A stretch of DNA of 64,000 nucleotides from JABMMZ01 sp040386935 (GCA_040386935.1 JAZKEQ010000018.1:1-64000); one strand, 5' to 3'; positions 51,280 through 61,401 are shown, numbered from the stretch's first letter. Translations and numbers: made by a program. Notes: generated by a model from the sequence alone, not told the origin.

Positions 51280-53112
51280 TTATTTAATTACCTGAACCAC
51301 TCCGTGTGACTTTACTGATGCACCGCATCCTGTTGCTTCAATAAAATAAAAATAGGTACCATTCGGAAAGTTTTCAGCATTCCAGGGAATGTTATCAGTT
51401 TCAAAGATATTCAATCCCCATCTGTTAAAAATCGTGAGGTGGTAATTATAAGAAGGGTTTAAATCGGGATAAACATCATTGATGCCATCCTCATTGGGGG
51501 TAAACGCATTTGCAAATTTGAAAATATCAATGACTGATATTCCTTCCAATTGCATACTATCTACATAAGGACAACCATTCTTCTTCTCCCCATTAATACT
51601 GAAACTCCCTTTCTTTCTAACCAAAATTAAGGTGTCGCGATAATTTGCAGGTATCTGTAATGGACTGCTCCACCAATTGATGGATTTAAAATCTCCTCTT
51701 ACCCATATCATGGCTTCCAATTCTTTTGTATCAGGATTGCATACCAGACCATCAGATCCCATAGCAACATTTTGATGGTCGTGAAAAATTTCACAAGTGT
51801 CATACTTCAGACATTTCCCATAAGTTATTCTTAACCAATACTTGCCCTCAGCCTGGGCGATTATAAAGGAATCAGTTGCACCGGTATTCCATAGATATTT
51901 AGCTTGTTTAAAAAATTGATTGGGAAATAATAGTTTAGGGCTGTTATCACAAATCAAGGTGTCTTTTGGTAAATTAAACTCAATATTATCGAGAATTGTA
52001 ATTTGCTTTATCAGCGAGTCCATGCAATTGCCATTCCTGGCAATAAGTTTTACTGTATAAACCCCTGCCTGAGGGTATTTATAATAACCGCTGGCAGTGT
52101 TGGCTGTATCTGCTGTGGTTGAAGGGTCACCAAAATTCCACAAATAACTGCTCGCATTATTGCTGTTATTGGTGAATAAAACTTCTCTGTCACAATTTAC
52201 ATCAGGGGTGGCAAAGGCCGAGGTTGTTTCGAATACACATTGTTGAACATTAAATTGATAATCTCGTTGCGTGAAGCCTATTAACTGACCATTTCGATAC
52301 TCTTTGACAACGATGCCTACAACAAATTGCCCTGATACAGTTGGTGTTAATTTCAATAACCCTGTACTTCTGTTAATAGAAGCATTGGGTGATGCATCTA
52401 TGGCTACATTATAAGTGTAGCCCGATTGGTATGTTACAGTACTGAAAGGTGGTGATTCAAAATTGTTAAATACCGGCCTTGGGTCATTTTGAGAGCCCCC
52501 GGTATAAGGTTGGAAGAATTCATATACAAGGCTATCTCCATCCGCATCAGTAGCAGCATGGTCGAAAATAAGCGGTGCATTGGTACATAGAAAGTTGGGA
52601 GGGAGATTTTTGAAAACAGGGCTGCTATTAGCGCCAATACCTGCAGTATCAACAATTTTAGTCCATATATTTTCACCTGTTGCATCAGGAGAAATCAGAT
52701 TAAGTATCGTTCTATTGCGACAACATCTCTGAAAGGTCAGAATATACCCTTTACTCCTGTAAGGAAGCGTTACTACGGTATCGTAAAAGTAGGCGTCCAC
52801 ACAAGCATCCGGTGCAATTTTAATGCAATTGTAATTTGTTTTCGAAACGCGTATGGGTAGCGCCCTTTTGATAGCGAAACACAAATCTGTGAGTTGAATA
52901 TTAGAATCTGCAGAGTAAACACCAATATTGGCAAAAACATCTTGTGCTATTGCTGCTGGCTGACCATTGAAACAATCGATGTATAGTTTTAACGTAATTT
53001 TATACCGACTGTTACTCAATGGACTATATGTCAACTCCCCTCCAACGATATGTGTGGCGGTGGCATTGCCAATTGACAACAGAAGACATATGAATAAGAT
53101 GAGTTGCTTCAA
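51280..53112 (-). CDS. Gliding-associated (T9SS type B) surface protein with PKD domain
   Basis: A 610-residue protein. The start codon is TTG (MKQLILFICLLL); an in-frame stop lies two codons upstream and no ATG follows nearby, so TTG is well supported. Signal peptide ends TAT. THIVGGELTYSPL opens a domain shared by many gliding-associated proteins of Bacteroidota, with ATDADGDSLVYEF further on. A PKD domain (about 310-375; NNASSYLWNFGDPS) and the type B T9SS domain (FKFANAFTPNEDGIND, IFNRWGLNIFET) follow. It is probably a surface protein; no enzyme motif was found. It converges on dsbD. Confidence 0.87.
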   Translation of the reverse strand: MKQLILFICLLLSIGNATATHIVGGELTYSPLSNSRYKITLKLYIDCFNGQPAAIAQDVFANIGVYSADSNIQLTDLCFAIKRALPIRVSKTNYNCIKIAPDACVDAYFYDTVVTLPYRSKGYILTFQRCCRNRTILNLISPDATGENIWTKIVDTAGIGANSSPVFKNLPPNFLCTNAPLIFDHAATDADGDSLVYEFFQPYTGGSQNDPRPVFNNFESPPFSTVTYQSGYTYNVAIDASPNASINRSTGLLKLTPTVSGQFVVGIVVKEYRNGQLIGFTQRDYQFNVQQCVFETTSAFATPDVNCDREVLFTNNSNNASSYLWNFGDPSTTADTANTASGYYKYPQAGVYTVKLIARNGNCMDSLIKQITILDNIEFNLPKDTLICDNSPKLLFPNQFFKQAKYLWNTGATDSFIIAQAEGKYWLRITYGKCLKYDTCEIFHDHQNVAMGSDGLVCNPDTKELEAMIWVRGDFKSINWWSSPLQIPANYRDTLILVRKKGSFSINGEKKNGCPYVDSMQLEGISVIDIFKFANAFTPNEDGINDVYPDLNPSYNYHLTIFNRWGLNIFETDNIPWNAENFPNGTYFYFIEATGCGASVKSHGVVQVIK

Positions 53113-53176
53113 TCTTTATTTAAGATACGAATTTAAGATAAAAAGTTTCTTCATCCCCAAAATTAAATTAAAGTTC

Positions 53177-53184
53177 TATTTTTG
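53177..53184 (+). promoter_or_regulatory. -7 box of the polytopic membrane protein gene
   Basis: TATTTTTG, eight bases before the ATG at 53193. No clear -33 TTG. Confidence 0.4.
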
Positions 53185-53192
53185 AGCAATAA

Positions 53193-54566
53193 ATGAAACT
53201 GTTTTCATTGAATAATCTGTGGAAATTAAGCCACTTAGCATTTCTGGGGCTTTTGCTACTATCTGTTGTTTTTGCTATTGAAAGAGTCTGTTACATCGAC
53301 AGTGCTTACATGCTTTTCAGAATGGTGAATACAGAAAGTATCATTGCAGAGGGTGGTCGCTTGACCAATGCTATTCCGCAATTCATCCCATGGTTGATGA
53401 TAAAAGCTGGGTTATCATTGAATTCAATCGTTATCGGATTTTCATTCATGGATATTGCTGTGCTCTATGCCGTTTTTCTCCTTGTCGGCATCTATTTTCG
53501 TCAAAAGTTGTTGGCTAGTATTTTTGTCATTTTACTGATGTTGGGTGTCAGCAGTACTTTTTTTGATGTTGTTACTGAAACAAAAGCCGCTTTGGCTATT
53601 GCAGTAATTTTAACAGCTGCATTATCTTCTGACAATAAAACACCTTTTTGGTTATTAATTTTAATCGTCTTTTCAGGTATTTTTTCCCACCCCGTTTTCA
53701 TTCTCTATTTTTTCATAATCATTGCATTTTTTTACAGTAAAAATGATGCAAAAAAATATGGCAAATTAGTGCTTGCTGGAAGTATTTTAATTGGTTTAAA
53801 AATAGGCATTATTGGCGCCACTGTTTATGAACAAAATTTACTCTCAATCAACCACCTTTACGAAAGCTTTCAACACTCCTTTATTCATGAGTACATCAGC
53901 ATTTGGTTAGATCCGTATTACATTGCTTTACCAGTGATAATGCTTGTCGTAGTGGCCTATTTAACTATCAATAAAAAGTGGAAGTTTCTGCTTTTTTATA
54001 TGCTTTCAATAATCAGTTTGTACATCATTTTAGCTGTTATTTACTCGGCTGGAGATAGTCGTATGATGATTCAAAAAACAATGTTTGTTTTGCATTTTAC
54101 AATGCTGTTACCGCTTGTAAAAATAGATGAAAAAAACAACTTCCTTTTTAAGTTTATTTCACCCTTATTTTTTGTTGTTTTATTAACGACTTTTTATTCC
54201 ATTATAAATGCTTCATCTGCCTATAGAGAAAGGGTTATTATTTTGACTGATTTTCTTAAAAAACTACCTGCCGAAAGTGATAAATATTTGATTCATGAAA
54301 ACAATATTAATCACGATAAAATAATGGCCACCTGGGCCCTCTCACACGAAACACTTCTGCTTTCAAATATTAAATACGGTAAAAGTTTGGCGCTGAAAAA
54401 TTTTAGGGATCACAACGATACTTTACAATTGTCAAAATATCCCAATGCATTCCGACCGGCTTTCGGCTATCCCATTAAAAAAAATGAACTTAATGAAGCT
54501 TATTTTAATCCTGATTGGACTAAGGAAAATAAGTGGCTGGATAGTGCCATGCGATTGGGGTTTTAA
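53193..54566 (+). CDS. Polytopic membrane protein, unknown
   Basis: A 457-residue protein I do not recognise. It has about nine or ten hydrophobic segments in residues 10-350, then a soluble C-terminal region of about 100 residues (LPAESDKYLIHENNINHDK onward). The layout resembles GT-C fold glycosyltransferases and O-antigen polymerase-like proteins, but I see no diagnostic motif apart from an early acidic stretch (VCYIDSAYMLFRMVN). It converges on the RsmI-like gene; both stop codons lie in the palindrome TTAA at 54563-54566. Confidence 0.75.
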   Translation: MKLFSLNNLWKLSHLAFLGLLLLSVVFAIERVCYIDSAYMLFRMVNTESIIAEGGRLTNAIPQFIPWLMIKAGLSLNSIVIGFSFMDIAVLYAVFLLVGIYFRQKLLASIFVILLMLGVSSTFFDVVTETKAALAIAVILTAALSSDNKTPFWLLILIVFSGIFSHPVFILYFFIIIAFFYSKNDAKKYGKLVLAGSILIGLKIGIIGATVYEQNLLSINHLYESFQHSFIHEYISIWLDPYYIALPVIMLVVVAYLTINKKWKFLLFYMLSIISLYIILAVIYSAGDSRMMIQKTMFVLHFTMLLPLVKIDEKNNFLFKFISPLFFVVLLTTFYSIINASSAYRERVIILTDFLKKLPAESDKYLIHENNINHDKIMATWALSHETLLLSNIKYGKSLALKNFRDHNDTLQLSKYPNAFRPAFGYPIKKNELNEAYFNPDWTKENKWLDSAMRLGF

Positions 54567-55276
54567 ACACCTAACCCAAATATACAAGGCACCTTTCCCA
54601 AATCAATTGATTGGGTCTTCCACCAACTGATTGGCTGACAGGTAATTTTTTCATCTTCCCCTGTTAGATTGTAGGCTACCAACAGCATGGTGTCTACATG
54701 TAGAAATCTGTATAAATCTTTCATTAGCTGATCATTTCTATACGGTGCTTCAATGAACAACTGTGTTCCTGTTTTGCTATCTTTCTCACATTTCAAAATT
54801 GCACTTTGTCTTTCTTCTGACTTAGCGGGTAAATACCCAATAAATCTGAAATCCTGACCATTCAGTCCACTGGCTGTTAATGCCAACAGAATGGATGATG
54901 GCCCGGTAAGGGGTTTCACTTTTATACCTTCCTGGTGAGCAATCCTTACAATTTGATTTCCGGGGTCAGCAATACACGGCATACCTGCTTCTGACATAAG
55001 GCCTACCATCTTATGCTGAAGTAAAAATTGTGCAATCTCCTTTTTCTGAGCTGCCGGATTGTGTTTATCGAGTTCCAGAATTTCTATTGAAGGTAAAGGA
55101 GTAGGATGACCCACAAACTTCAGGAAGTAACGGGCCGTTTTAGCATTTTCTGCTATAAAAGCGGTCAATGTGTGTACTGTTTTTAGTACATTTATGGGTA
55201 AATACCATGAAAAGTCAACATTTGAGATACCAACCGGTATTAGAAAAAGTTCATGCCCATGTCTTAAATTTGTCAT
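54563..55276 (-). CDS. RsmI-like SAM-dependent methyltransferase (tetrapyrrole methylase fold)
   Basis: A 237-residue protein of the tetrapyrrole methylase superfamily closest to RsmI, which 2'-O-methylates C1402 of 16S rRNA. SEAGMPCIADPGNQIV, LTGPSSILLALTASGL and FIEAPYRNDQLM match RsmI, but the opening loop reads LIPVGISN where RsmI has VATPIGN, and the protein is shorter than RsmI (about 280). It is therefore probably a paralogue, as often found in Bacteroidota, with an unproved target. It is divergent from the PorU2 gene. Confidence 0.83.
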   Translation of the reverse strand: MTNLRHGHELFLIPVGISNVDFSWYLPINVLKTVHTLTAFIAENAKTARYFLKFVGHPTPLPSIEILELDKHNPAAQKKEIAQFLLQHKMVGLMSEAGMPCIADPGNQIVRIAHQEGIKVKPLTGPSSILLALTASGLNGQDFRFIGYLPAKSEERQSAILKCEKDSKTGTQLFIEAPYRNDQLMKDLYRFLHVDTMLLVAYNLTGEDEKITCQPISWWKTQSIDLGKVPCIFGLGV

Positions 55277-55303
55277 TTTACTGTATTATTACTATTTAAT
55301 GCG

Positions 55304-55311
55304 TATTTTTG
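55304..55311 (+). promoter_or_regulatory. -7 box of the PorU2-transglycosylase operon
   Basis: TATTTTTG, 23 bases before the ATG at 55335. It lies downstream of the earlier in-frame ATG codons at 55170 and 55299, which it argues against. Confidence 0.5.
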
Positions 55312-55334
55312 TAAGTAAACTATTATTTCACTCT

Positions 55335-58300
55335 ATGAAAAGAATCACATTTTTATTGTGTTTTGGATTGATTTCCACCTTGTCATTTGCGCAAAATTAT
55401 GGCAATGAGTGGATTAATTACAATCAAAAATATTTTAAGATAAAAATTGGGGCTCCGGGTATCTATCAATTAAGCTATCAGTCACTGATTATTGCAGCAA
55501 GTGAAATGAAGATTGATTTGGGAACCATTAATCCTAAAAAGTTCCAAATATTTCATCAGGGGAAAGAAATTCCAATTTATGTTTCCGGTGAGAGTGATAA
55601 TCAATTCAATCATGACGATTTTATTGAATTCTACGCTAAACTTAATGATGGCAAATTAGATGAGGATTTATATGAATATTCAGCTTCTCAACCTCAAAAC
55701 AAAGTTAGTCTGATAGCCGACTCAAATGCCTATTTCCTTACTTTTTTACCTAACGCTTCTCCTACAAATGGTTGGCACATGCAATCGTACAACAATACAA
55801 ACTTCGGTTCATATGCTAAATCATCTTACATCTTAAGTGAGAGTTCGAAAGTTTTCACCAATAATTATTACGAAGGACGTCCTTTGGATATCGTTGGTTA
55901 TGATGCTAAGAATCCAACGTATACAGAGGGAGAAGGTCTGTGTAGCACATTATTTGGATTTGGTACCACCCAACAGATAAAGGATGAAATCATCAACTCT
56001 AAATTTTTAAGTGCCAACGGTCCTGATCCATTTCTGTATTTTACTTTTATGGGTGCCAATGACAATAAAATTTCTCCGCTTGACCACCACTTAAGAGCTA
56101 AAATAAGTCCTGACAACAGTACTTATACACAATTCATGGATACTACTTTTGATGGGTATAGAATGCTTCGTAGATATGCGACTTTACCCAAGAGCTTTTT
56201 TGGCACAAATACCACCTATCTTAAATTTGAACCGGTTTTTATTCCCAATACAACAACACAAAGTTTTGCGCTTTCTGAAATTACTTTAGAGTATCCCCGT
56301 GATTTAGAATTAGATGGCGGATCTTCTCTTTATTTTTCGGCTGTTGGCACAGGCTTTCCTCAACATCATGAGTGGTCAAATTATTCTACCACCCGAACCA
56401 AGCCCATTATTTACGATTTAACCAATGGTTATAGAATCAGAGGTGGTCTCATGTCAGGGACGGGTTTCAAAATGCATTATGTATTGCCAACTTCTGCTAA
56501 TGGTGCCGAAAACGACTACTTCCTCCTCGACAGTGTTGAAATAAGAGCAGTTGCCAGTATTCAGGTTTCTGCAGCTATTAGTTTTGAAACTTTCGGTAAA
56601 GATTACATCGATTACAACCCTACTCAGGCAATCAATAAAAATAGATTATTGCTTTTGACAGGCGAAAGATTTATCGGACCTTATTCCGAACAATACCTCC
56701 AGTACAAAAACACTGCTACCAATACCAGTCCATGCGATTATGTAACCGTACAACAGCTTTATAATCATTTCTCTTACGGTATTGAGCACCCTATTGCCAT
56801 AAGACGCTATATCCGCTATCTGCTTGAAAATGGAGATACAACATTAAAATATTTATTCTTGGTAGGGCGCGGTTATCAAACCGATATTCTCAGAAAAGAT
56901 GGCAAACAAAATTTGAATATTATGCCTTCTATTGGTGTGCCTGCATCTGACAATCTGTATGCCTCAGGCATTAATGGCTCGGGAATAGCCCCTGCTGTTG
57001 CCCTAGGGAGACTTACAGTAGATAAACCTTATGAATTTGGTATTTACACCAATAAACTGATAGAACTGGCCAATACCACTGATGCAAGCTGGAAAAAAAA
57101 TATTTTGCATTTGGCGGGTGGTGAAGACGGTGCACAAACAGCTGCTATAAAAACTAAGTTAGCTAATCTTGAATACATTGTTGAAGACGAGCCTTTCGGT
57201 GGATCTGTAAGAAGTCTCGCTAAATCGGCTGCAGGTATCTCAGAACCTTTTTTAACATCTAAACTCATCAATTACATTGATAGTGGTATGCAGATGGTTA
57301 CCTTTTTGGGTCATGGCAGTAGTATTACAACTGATGTTGACATGGGCGACACATCTGATTATTCAAACATTAACAAATACCCGATTTTTTATTTTAATGG
57401 TTGTAGCATAGGTAATCCATGTACAGGACCCCCTTCAAAATCTGTTCGTTTATCAGGTGAGAATTTCATTAAAGCATCCGGCAAAGGTGCAATAGCGTTT
57501 ATCTCTCAAACAGCCCTTTCTGAATTAGGCAATGTAAGTACTCAAATGGGCGATTTGTATAACCTGACTTTCCGTACCAATTACACGGGCAATTACGCCA
57601 TTGGAGATGCTGTTAAAGACATGCTGTATAAATTTCAGTTAACCGGCAATGAATTGAATAACATTATGGCTCGCATCCTATTTTTGCAGGGTGATCCATC
57701 TATTGAGTTCTATCAGCCAAAACTGCCTGATTATAGCATTGATAAAAACTCTATCAGTTTCTATCCATCCAATTTTACAGCAGTAAGCGACTCTTTTGCT
57801 ATTGCTGTTACTATTGAAAATAAAGGAAAATATATCCCCGATTCATTTAATATCAGAATTGATAGATCGTACCCAAATGATTTTTTAAATACTACTTACA
57901 ACTTCAAAGTTCCGGGTGTAAAAAATAAGATTACTTATTACCTGTATATCAAGTCTAAGGACATTGCTACCGCAGGTTCGAACAAATTCTTTATTTCGGT
58001 CAATAACCTTTTAGATCCTATTGAAAGTACGATGTCAAATAATACCACAACATTTGAAGGTATGATCCCTGGAAATGGCATCCATTTGATTTATCCTAAG
58101 CGCTACGATATCGTCTCAAAACTGAATAATGATACAGTAGAACTGGTCGCTCAGGCTTTAAATATATTTGAAAATAACTATCAGTTTATTTTTGAAATTG
58201 ACACCAGTCACACCTTTAATAGCCCATGGAAACAGAAGGACAGTTCAGCGGATATAGTAGGTCAGATTAAAGGTTGGAAAGTTCAATTATTGAATACAAG

Positions 58301-60494
58301 AGACAGTATTGTTTATTATTGGAGAGCTCGTTTAAATAAGGCAGCCAATGAGGGTGGTGAATTTGTAGAAAGAAGTTTTGTGCATATTTTTGATCACCAA
58401 CCGGGATGGTCGCAATCACACTTTCCTCAGTTTTATCCAACAACAAAACTCGAAAAAATACGATTAGATAAAGAGAAGCGATCTTTTGCCTTTACTGTTA
58501 ATTCTGAGTATGTTTATGTGGCTACAAACATTAACCCTTTTCCAAATTATGGTGTTAAAAAGGGTGGTATAGCCGGTACATCCCTCAATCCCGGAGCGCA
58601 ATTTCTAGGCATTATTGGAGTACTTTTCGATAAAAATACATTGGAACAAATCAGATTAAACACCATCTTCAATGAGAATGCTTATGCCCCTGATTACAAC
58701 AATCTGGATGGCAATGGCAATCCTATATATGATTTCACTGAGAAGGTTAGAAAGTTTTATAATTTCTCAATTGGTTATTCCGGAGGTGCCGACCAATTTA
58801 CAAGGTGGGTGGATTCTATTCCTGACAGCACTTATGTGGCCATTTGTAATCGTGGCGGTATGAACCCTTCCGGCTGGACAACCGGTGTAGTTGAAGGATT
58901 TAGAAAATTGGGCTGTCGTTTAACTGATTATCCGCTCACGGCTACTACAAGTTATGCCATGATAGGACGCAAAGGCGCTCCTCAGGGCTGGGCTGTAGAA
59001 GATACCGGTATATGGTATTCCAATAATGACGACAGAAGCTCGCTGGAGATACAGAAGGAACTAATTGGTAAATACAATAAAGGCACCATTCGCTCTGAAT
59101 TAATAGGCCCTAGTTCAAGTTGGGATCATTTGTATTTTTACACAAAATCAAATATGCCTTCAGAGGGTGATGACTTTTATGTCAACGTGCATGGCGTCAC
59201 AAATTCAGGTGTTGATACTGTTTGCTTCAAATCTGTAAGATCTAATTCGTTTGATATCAGTAGCATTGATGCCAAGCGTTTTCCTAACATTTATTTAGAA
59301 GGGGTATTTGAAGATCCCATAAATTTCACACCACCTCAACTCAAGGAATGGCGCATTACCAGCGGTGAAGTACCGGAAGGTGCACTTAATCCAAATCTTG
59401 CAAATACTGTTTGGCGCGATTCTTTAAAACAAGGTGAACCTTTCAGATATGCCATAGGATTTCAAAATATTTCTGATTTAGATTTCAAAGGTAATTTGAA
59501 ATACCAGGTAAAAGTCTTTAATCTGGACACTAAAGATACCGTGTACGATTCAAGTTTCAGATATGTTAATCCACTTTTACCAAATCAGCATTTCATTATA
59601 CCAACAACAGTGGCTACTAATAAATTCAGCGGTCGCTATGCTTATCAGGTAACTGTAAATTTTGATAATTTCTCAAAAGCTGAACAACCTGAATTGTCAT
59701 TGGTAAATAATTCTGCCATTCGATACTTTGATGTCATTGAAGATAAAATCAATCCGCTACTGGATGTAACCTTTAATGGGCGACATATTACAAATGGTGA
59801 AATAGTATCTGCTAATCCTACCATAGTCATACAGAGTAAAGACGAAAACCCTTATAACTGGCAAGTAGATAGCGCAGGTATTAAACTGTGGTGGAAACGC
59901 CCTAATTCAACAAGCTTTGTGCGCATCAATCCTGATAGTTTTGAGATCAGATTCTTCCCGGCAACTTCGGTTCAAAACCTTGCAAGAGCCGAGTTTTATC
60001 CTAAAAATCTGCCTGATGGTATTTACACACTGAAGGTACAATCCAATGATGTGAATCTCAACAATGCAGGTGCTACTGAATACCAGATTAACTTTACGGT
60101 TATTAACCAAAAATCTGCTACTAATTTTTACCCTTATCCTAATCCGTTTACAACTTCAATGCGTTTTGTTTTCACGCTTACAGGCAGCGAGGTACCGGAT
60201 TATATCAATATTAAAATTATGACCATTCAGGGTAAAGTGGTGAAGGAATTAACAAAAGATGATTTAGGCAATATTCATATCGGCAATAACATCACGGATA
60301 TTGTTTGGGATGGTACTGATATGTATGGCGACAGATTGGCAAATGGTGTTTATTTATATACCGTTACCATCAAATCAAATGGTGAGGAAATCAATCAGAT
60401 AAGTTCTGATAATGTGAGCAATGATTTGAATGCAGATAAAGCCAACAATAACCTCTTTAAACACGAAACCGGTAAAATAGTATTGCTACGATGA
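55335..60494 (+). CDS. porU2: C25 (gingipain-like) cysteine peptidase, PorU2 type
   Basis: 1719 residues from 55335 (MKRITFLLCFGLIS), with a signal peptide ending SFAQ. N-terminal beta domain (QKYFKIKIGAPGIYQLSY) followed by a C25 peptidase domain (about 430-800) with the dyad His660 (TFLGHGSS) and Cys690 (YFNGCSIGNPC), spaced as in gingipains. A long beta-rich middle and a C-terminal FlgD-like Ig domain (YPYPNPFTTSMRFVFTL, NGVYLYTVTIK) follow. The layout matches the proposed PorU2 family, related to the T9SS sortase PorU, which cleaves sorting domains and attaches cargo at the surface. Whether PorU2 has sortase activity is not established. It overlaps the next gene by ATGA. Confidence 0.85.
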   Translation: MKRITFLLCFGLISTLSFAQNYGNEWINYNQKYFKIKIGAPGIYQLSYQSLIIAASEMKIDLGTINPKKFQIFHQGKEIPIYVSGESDNQFNHDDFIEFYAKLNDGKLDEDLYEYSASQPQNKVSLIADSNAYFLTFLPNASPTNGWHMQSYNNTNFGSYAKSSYILSESSKVFTNNYYEGRPLDIVGYDAKNPTYTEGEGLCSTLFGFGTTQQIKDEIINSKFLSANGPDPFLYFTFMGANDNKISPLDHHLRAKISPDNSTYTQFMDTTFDGYRMLRRYATLPKSFFGTNTTYLKFEPVFIPNTTTQSFALSEITLEYPRDLELDGGSSLYFSAVGTGFPQHHEWSNYSTTRTKPIIYDLTNGYRIRGGLMSGTGFKMHYVLPTSANGAENDYFLLDSVEIRAVASIQVSAAISFETFGKDYIDYNPTQAINKNRLLLLTGERFIGPYSEQYLQYKNTATNTSPCDYVTVQQLYNHFSYGIEHPIAIRRYIRYLLENGDTTLKYLFLVGRGYQTDILRKDGKQNLNIMPSIGVPASDNLYASGINGSGIAPAVALGRLTVDKPYEFGIYTNKLIELANTTDASWKKNILHLAGGEDGAQTAAIKTKLANLEYIVEDEPFGGSVRSLAKSAAGISEPFLTSKLINYIDSGMQMVTFLGHGSSITTDVDMGDTSDYSNINKYPIFYFNGCSIGNPCTGPPSKSVRLSGENFIKASGKGAIAFISQTALSELGNVSTQMGDLYNLTFRTNYTGNYAIGDAVKDMLYKFQLTGNELNNIMARILFLQGDPSIEFYQPKLPDYSIDKNSISFYPSNFTAVSDSFAIAVTIENKGKYIPDSFNIRIDRSYPNDFLNTTYNFKVPGVKNKITYYLYIKSKDIATAGSNKFFISVNNLLDPIESTMSNNTTTFEGMIPGNGIHLIYPKRYDIVSKLNNDTVELVAQALNIFENNYQFIFEIDTSHTFNSPWKQKDSSADIVGQIKGWKVQLLNTRDSIVYYWRARLNKAANEGGEFVERSFVHIFDHQPGWSQSHFPQFYPTTKLEKIRLDKEKRSFAFTVNSEYVYVATNINPFPNYGVKKGGIAGTSLNPGAQFLGIIGVLFDKNTLEQIRLNTIFNENAYAPDYNNLDGNGNPIYDFTEKVRKFYNFSIGYSGGADQFTRWVDSIPDSTYVAICNRGGMNPSGWTTGVVEGFRKLGCRLTDYPLTATTSYAMIGRKGAPQGWAVEDTGIWYSNNDDRSSLEIQKELIGKYNKGTIRSELIGPSSSWDHLYFYTKSNMPSEGDDFYVNVHGVTNSGVDTVCFKSVRSNSFDISSIDAKRFPNIYLEGVFEDPINFTPPQLKEWRITSGEVPEGALNPNLANTVWRDSLKQGEPFRYAIGFQNISDLDFKGNLKYQVKVFNLDTKDTVYDSSFRYVNPLLPNQHFIIPTTVATNKFSGRYAYQVTVNFDNFSKAEQPELSLVNNSAIRYFDVIEDKINPLLDVTFNGRHITNGEIVSANPTIVIQSKDENPYNWQVDSAGIKLWWKRPNSTSFVRINPDSFEIRFFPATSVQNLARAEFYPKNLPDGIYTLKVQSNDVNLNNAGATEYQINFTVINQKSATNFYPYPNPFTTSMRFVFTLTGSEVPDYINIKIMTIQGKVVKELTKDDLGNIHIGNNITDIVWDGTDMYGDRLANGVYLYTVTIKSNGEEINQISSDNVSNDLNADKANNNLFKHETGKIVLLR

Positions 60495-61396
60495 GATTTA
60501 AATTCATAATATTAACTGTATTTACAGCTATTTGGTGCCTCGGCACAGGACTTATTAATCCTGTAAGTGTCACTACTGTAGAAAATAAAACCTACAGTGC
60601 TGATGAAATAAAATTAATGGGTTGCGATACCATGGCCCATGTTATTTTTTGGCGTAAAATAATGAATCTGCATCAGGATAGTTGTTTGATAAATGTGCAC
60701 AGTTGCAGAAGAGTTTTAGCAACCTACCCTGCCCGAGATTGGAATACTTTCGACCCTTATAAACGCCTGGCCATGGCTGATAGTTTCAGACGCATGAACG
60801 GCATCTACGACAGCAGCCGTGTGGTGGGAACCATGGGCAAAAGTTTCTTTTATCTGTTTGAAAAAATAGCGCCTAAAGTGCCACAAGGAATTTCTGCTTT
60901 TGAAAACAATGGCGTTGATGGATGGTATGCAAAAGCTATTTTGTTAATAGAGAGTCCGAATCAATTGCAGAAATCTACTGCAGGCGCTTATGGCCCTTTT
61001 CAGTTAATGAAAGGCGTTGCCCGCAACTACGGCTTAAGAGTTAACAAAAAAGTTGATGAAAGAGCCAATTTCAATCGTTCTGCTTATGCTGCGAGTCAAC
61101 TGATCAAAACTGTTTGTATTCCTTATACCAAAATGATGTTGGATGAAAGAGGCATCACATACAATGAAAAAGACTTGTGGTTCCGTTTGCTTGTTATGCA
61201 TGTATACAATGCAGGTGCGGGAAATGTGAAAGGTGCTTTAACTACCATTACTGAGCCTAAACCCGGATTTGAGTTGATTCAACAGTTATGGAACACCTCT
61301 GCAGGTCGTTTTCAAACCTCTTCTCAAAACTATTCTCAACTGATTCTTGCAGCTTTTCTTGAATACGATTCAAGGGTTGAAAATAAAGTAAAATAA
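60491..61396 (+). CDS. Lytic transglycosylase, SLT domain
   Basis: A 301-residue protein with an N-terminal signal peptide or anchor. The SLT domain lies at about 145-280: catalytic Glu154 (AILLIESPN), STAGAYGPFQLMKGVARNYG and MHVYNAGAGNVKGA. It cleaves peptidoglycan glycan strands to 1,6-anhydro products. Its ATG overlaps the PorU2 stop (ATGA), so the two are translationally coupled. Opening the peptidoglycan near a surface-protein machine would make sense but is an inference. Confidence 0.9.
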   Translation: MRFKFIILTVFTAIWCLGTGLINPVSVTTVENKTYSADEIKLMGCDTMAHVIFWRKIMNLHQDSCLINVHSCRRVLATYPARDWNTFDPYKRLAMADSFRRMNGIYDSSRVVGTMGKSFFYLFEKIAPKVPQGISAFENNGVDGWYAKAILLIESPNQLQKSTAGAYGPFQLMKGVARNYGLRVNKKVDERANFNRSAYAASQLIKTVCIPYTKMMLDERGITYNEKDLWFRLLVMHVYNAGAGNVKGALTTITEPKPGFELIQQLWNTSAGRFQTSSQNYSQLILAAFLEYDSRVENKVK

Positions 61397-61401
61397 CATT
61401 T

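Noticed and set aside
55335..60494. Calling this gene porU, the T9SS sortase itself
   Set aside because: Length, domain order and the FlgD-like C-terminus fit the PorU2 group better, and no other T9SS core gene is beside it.
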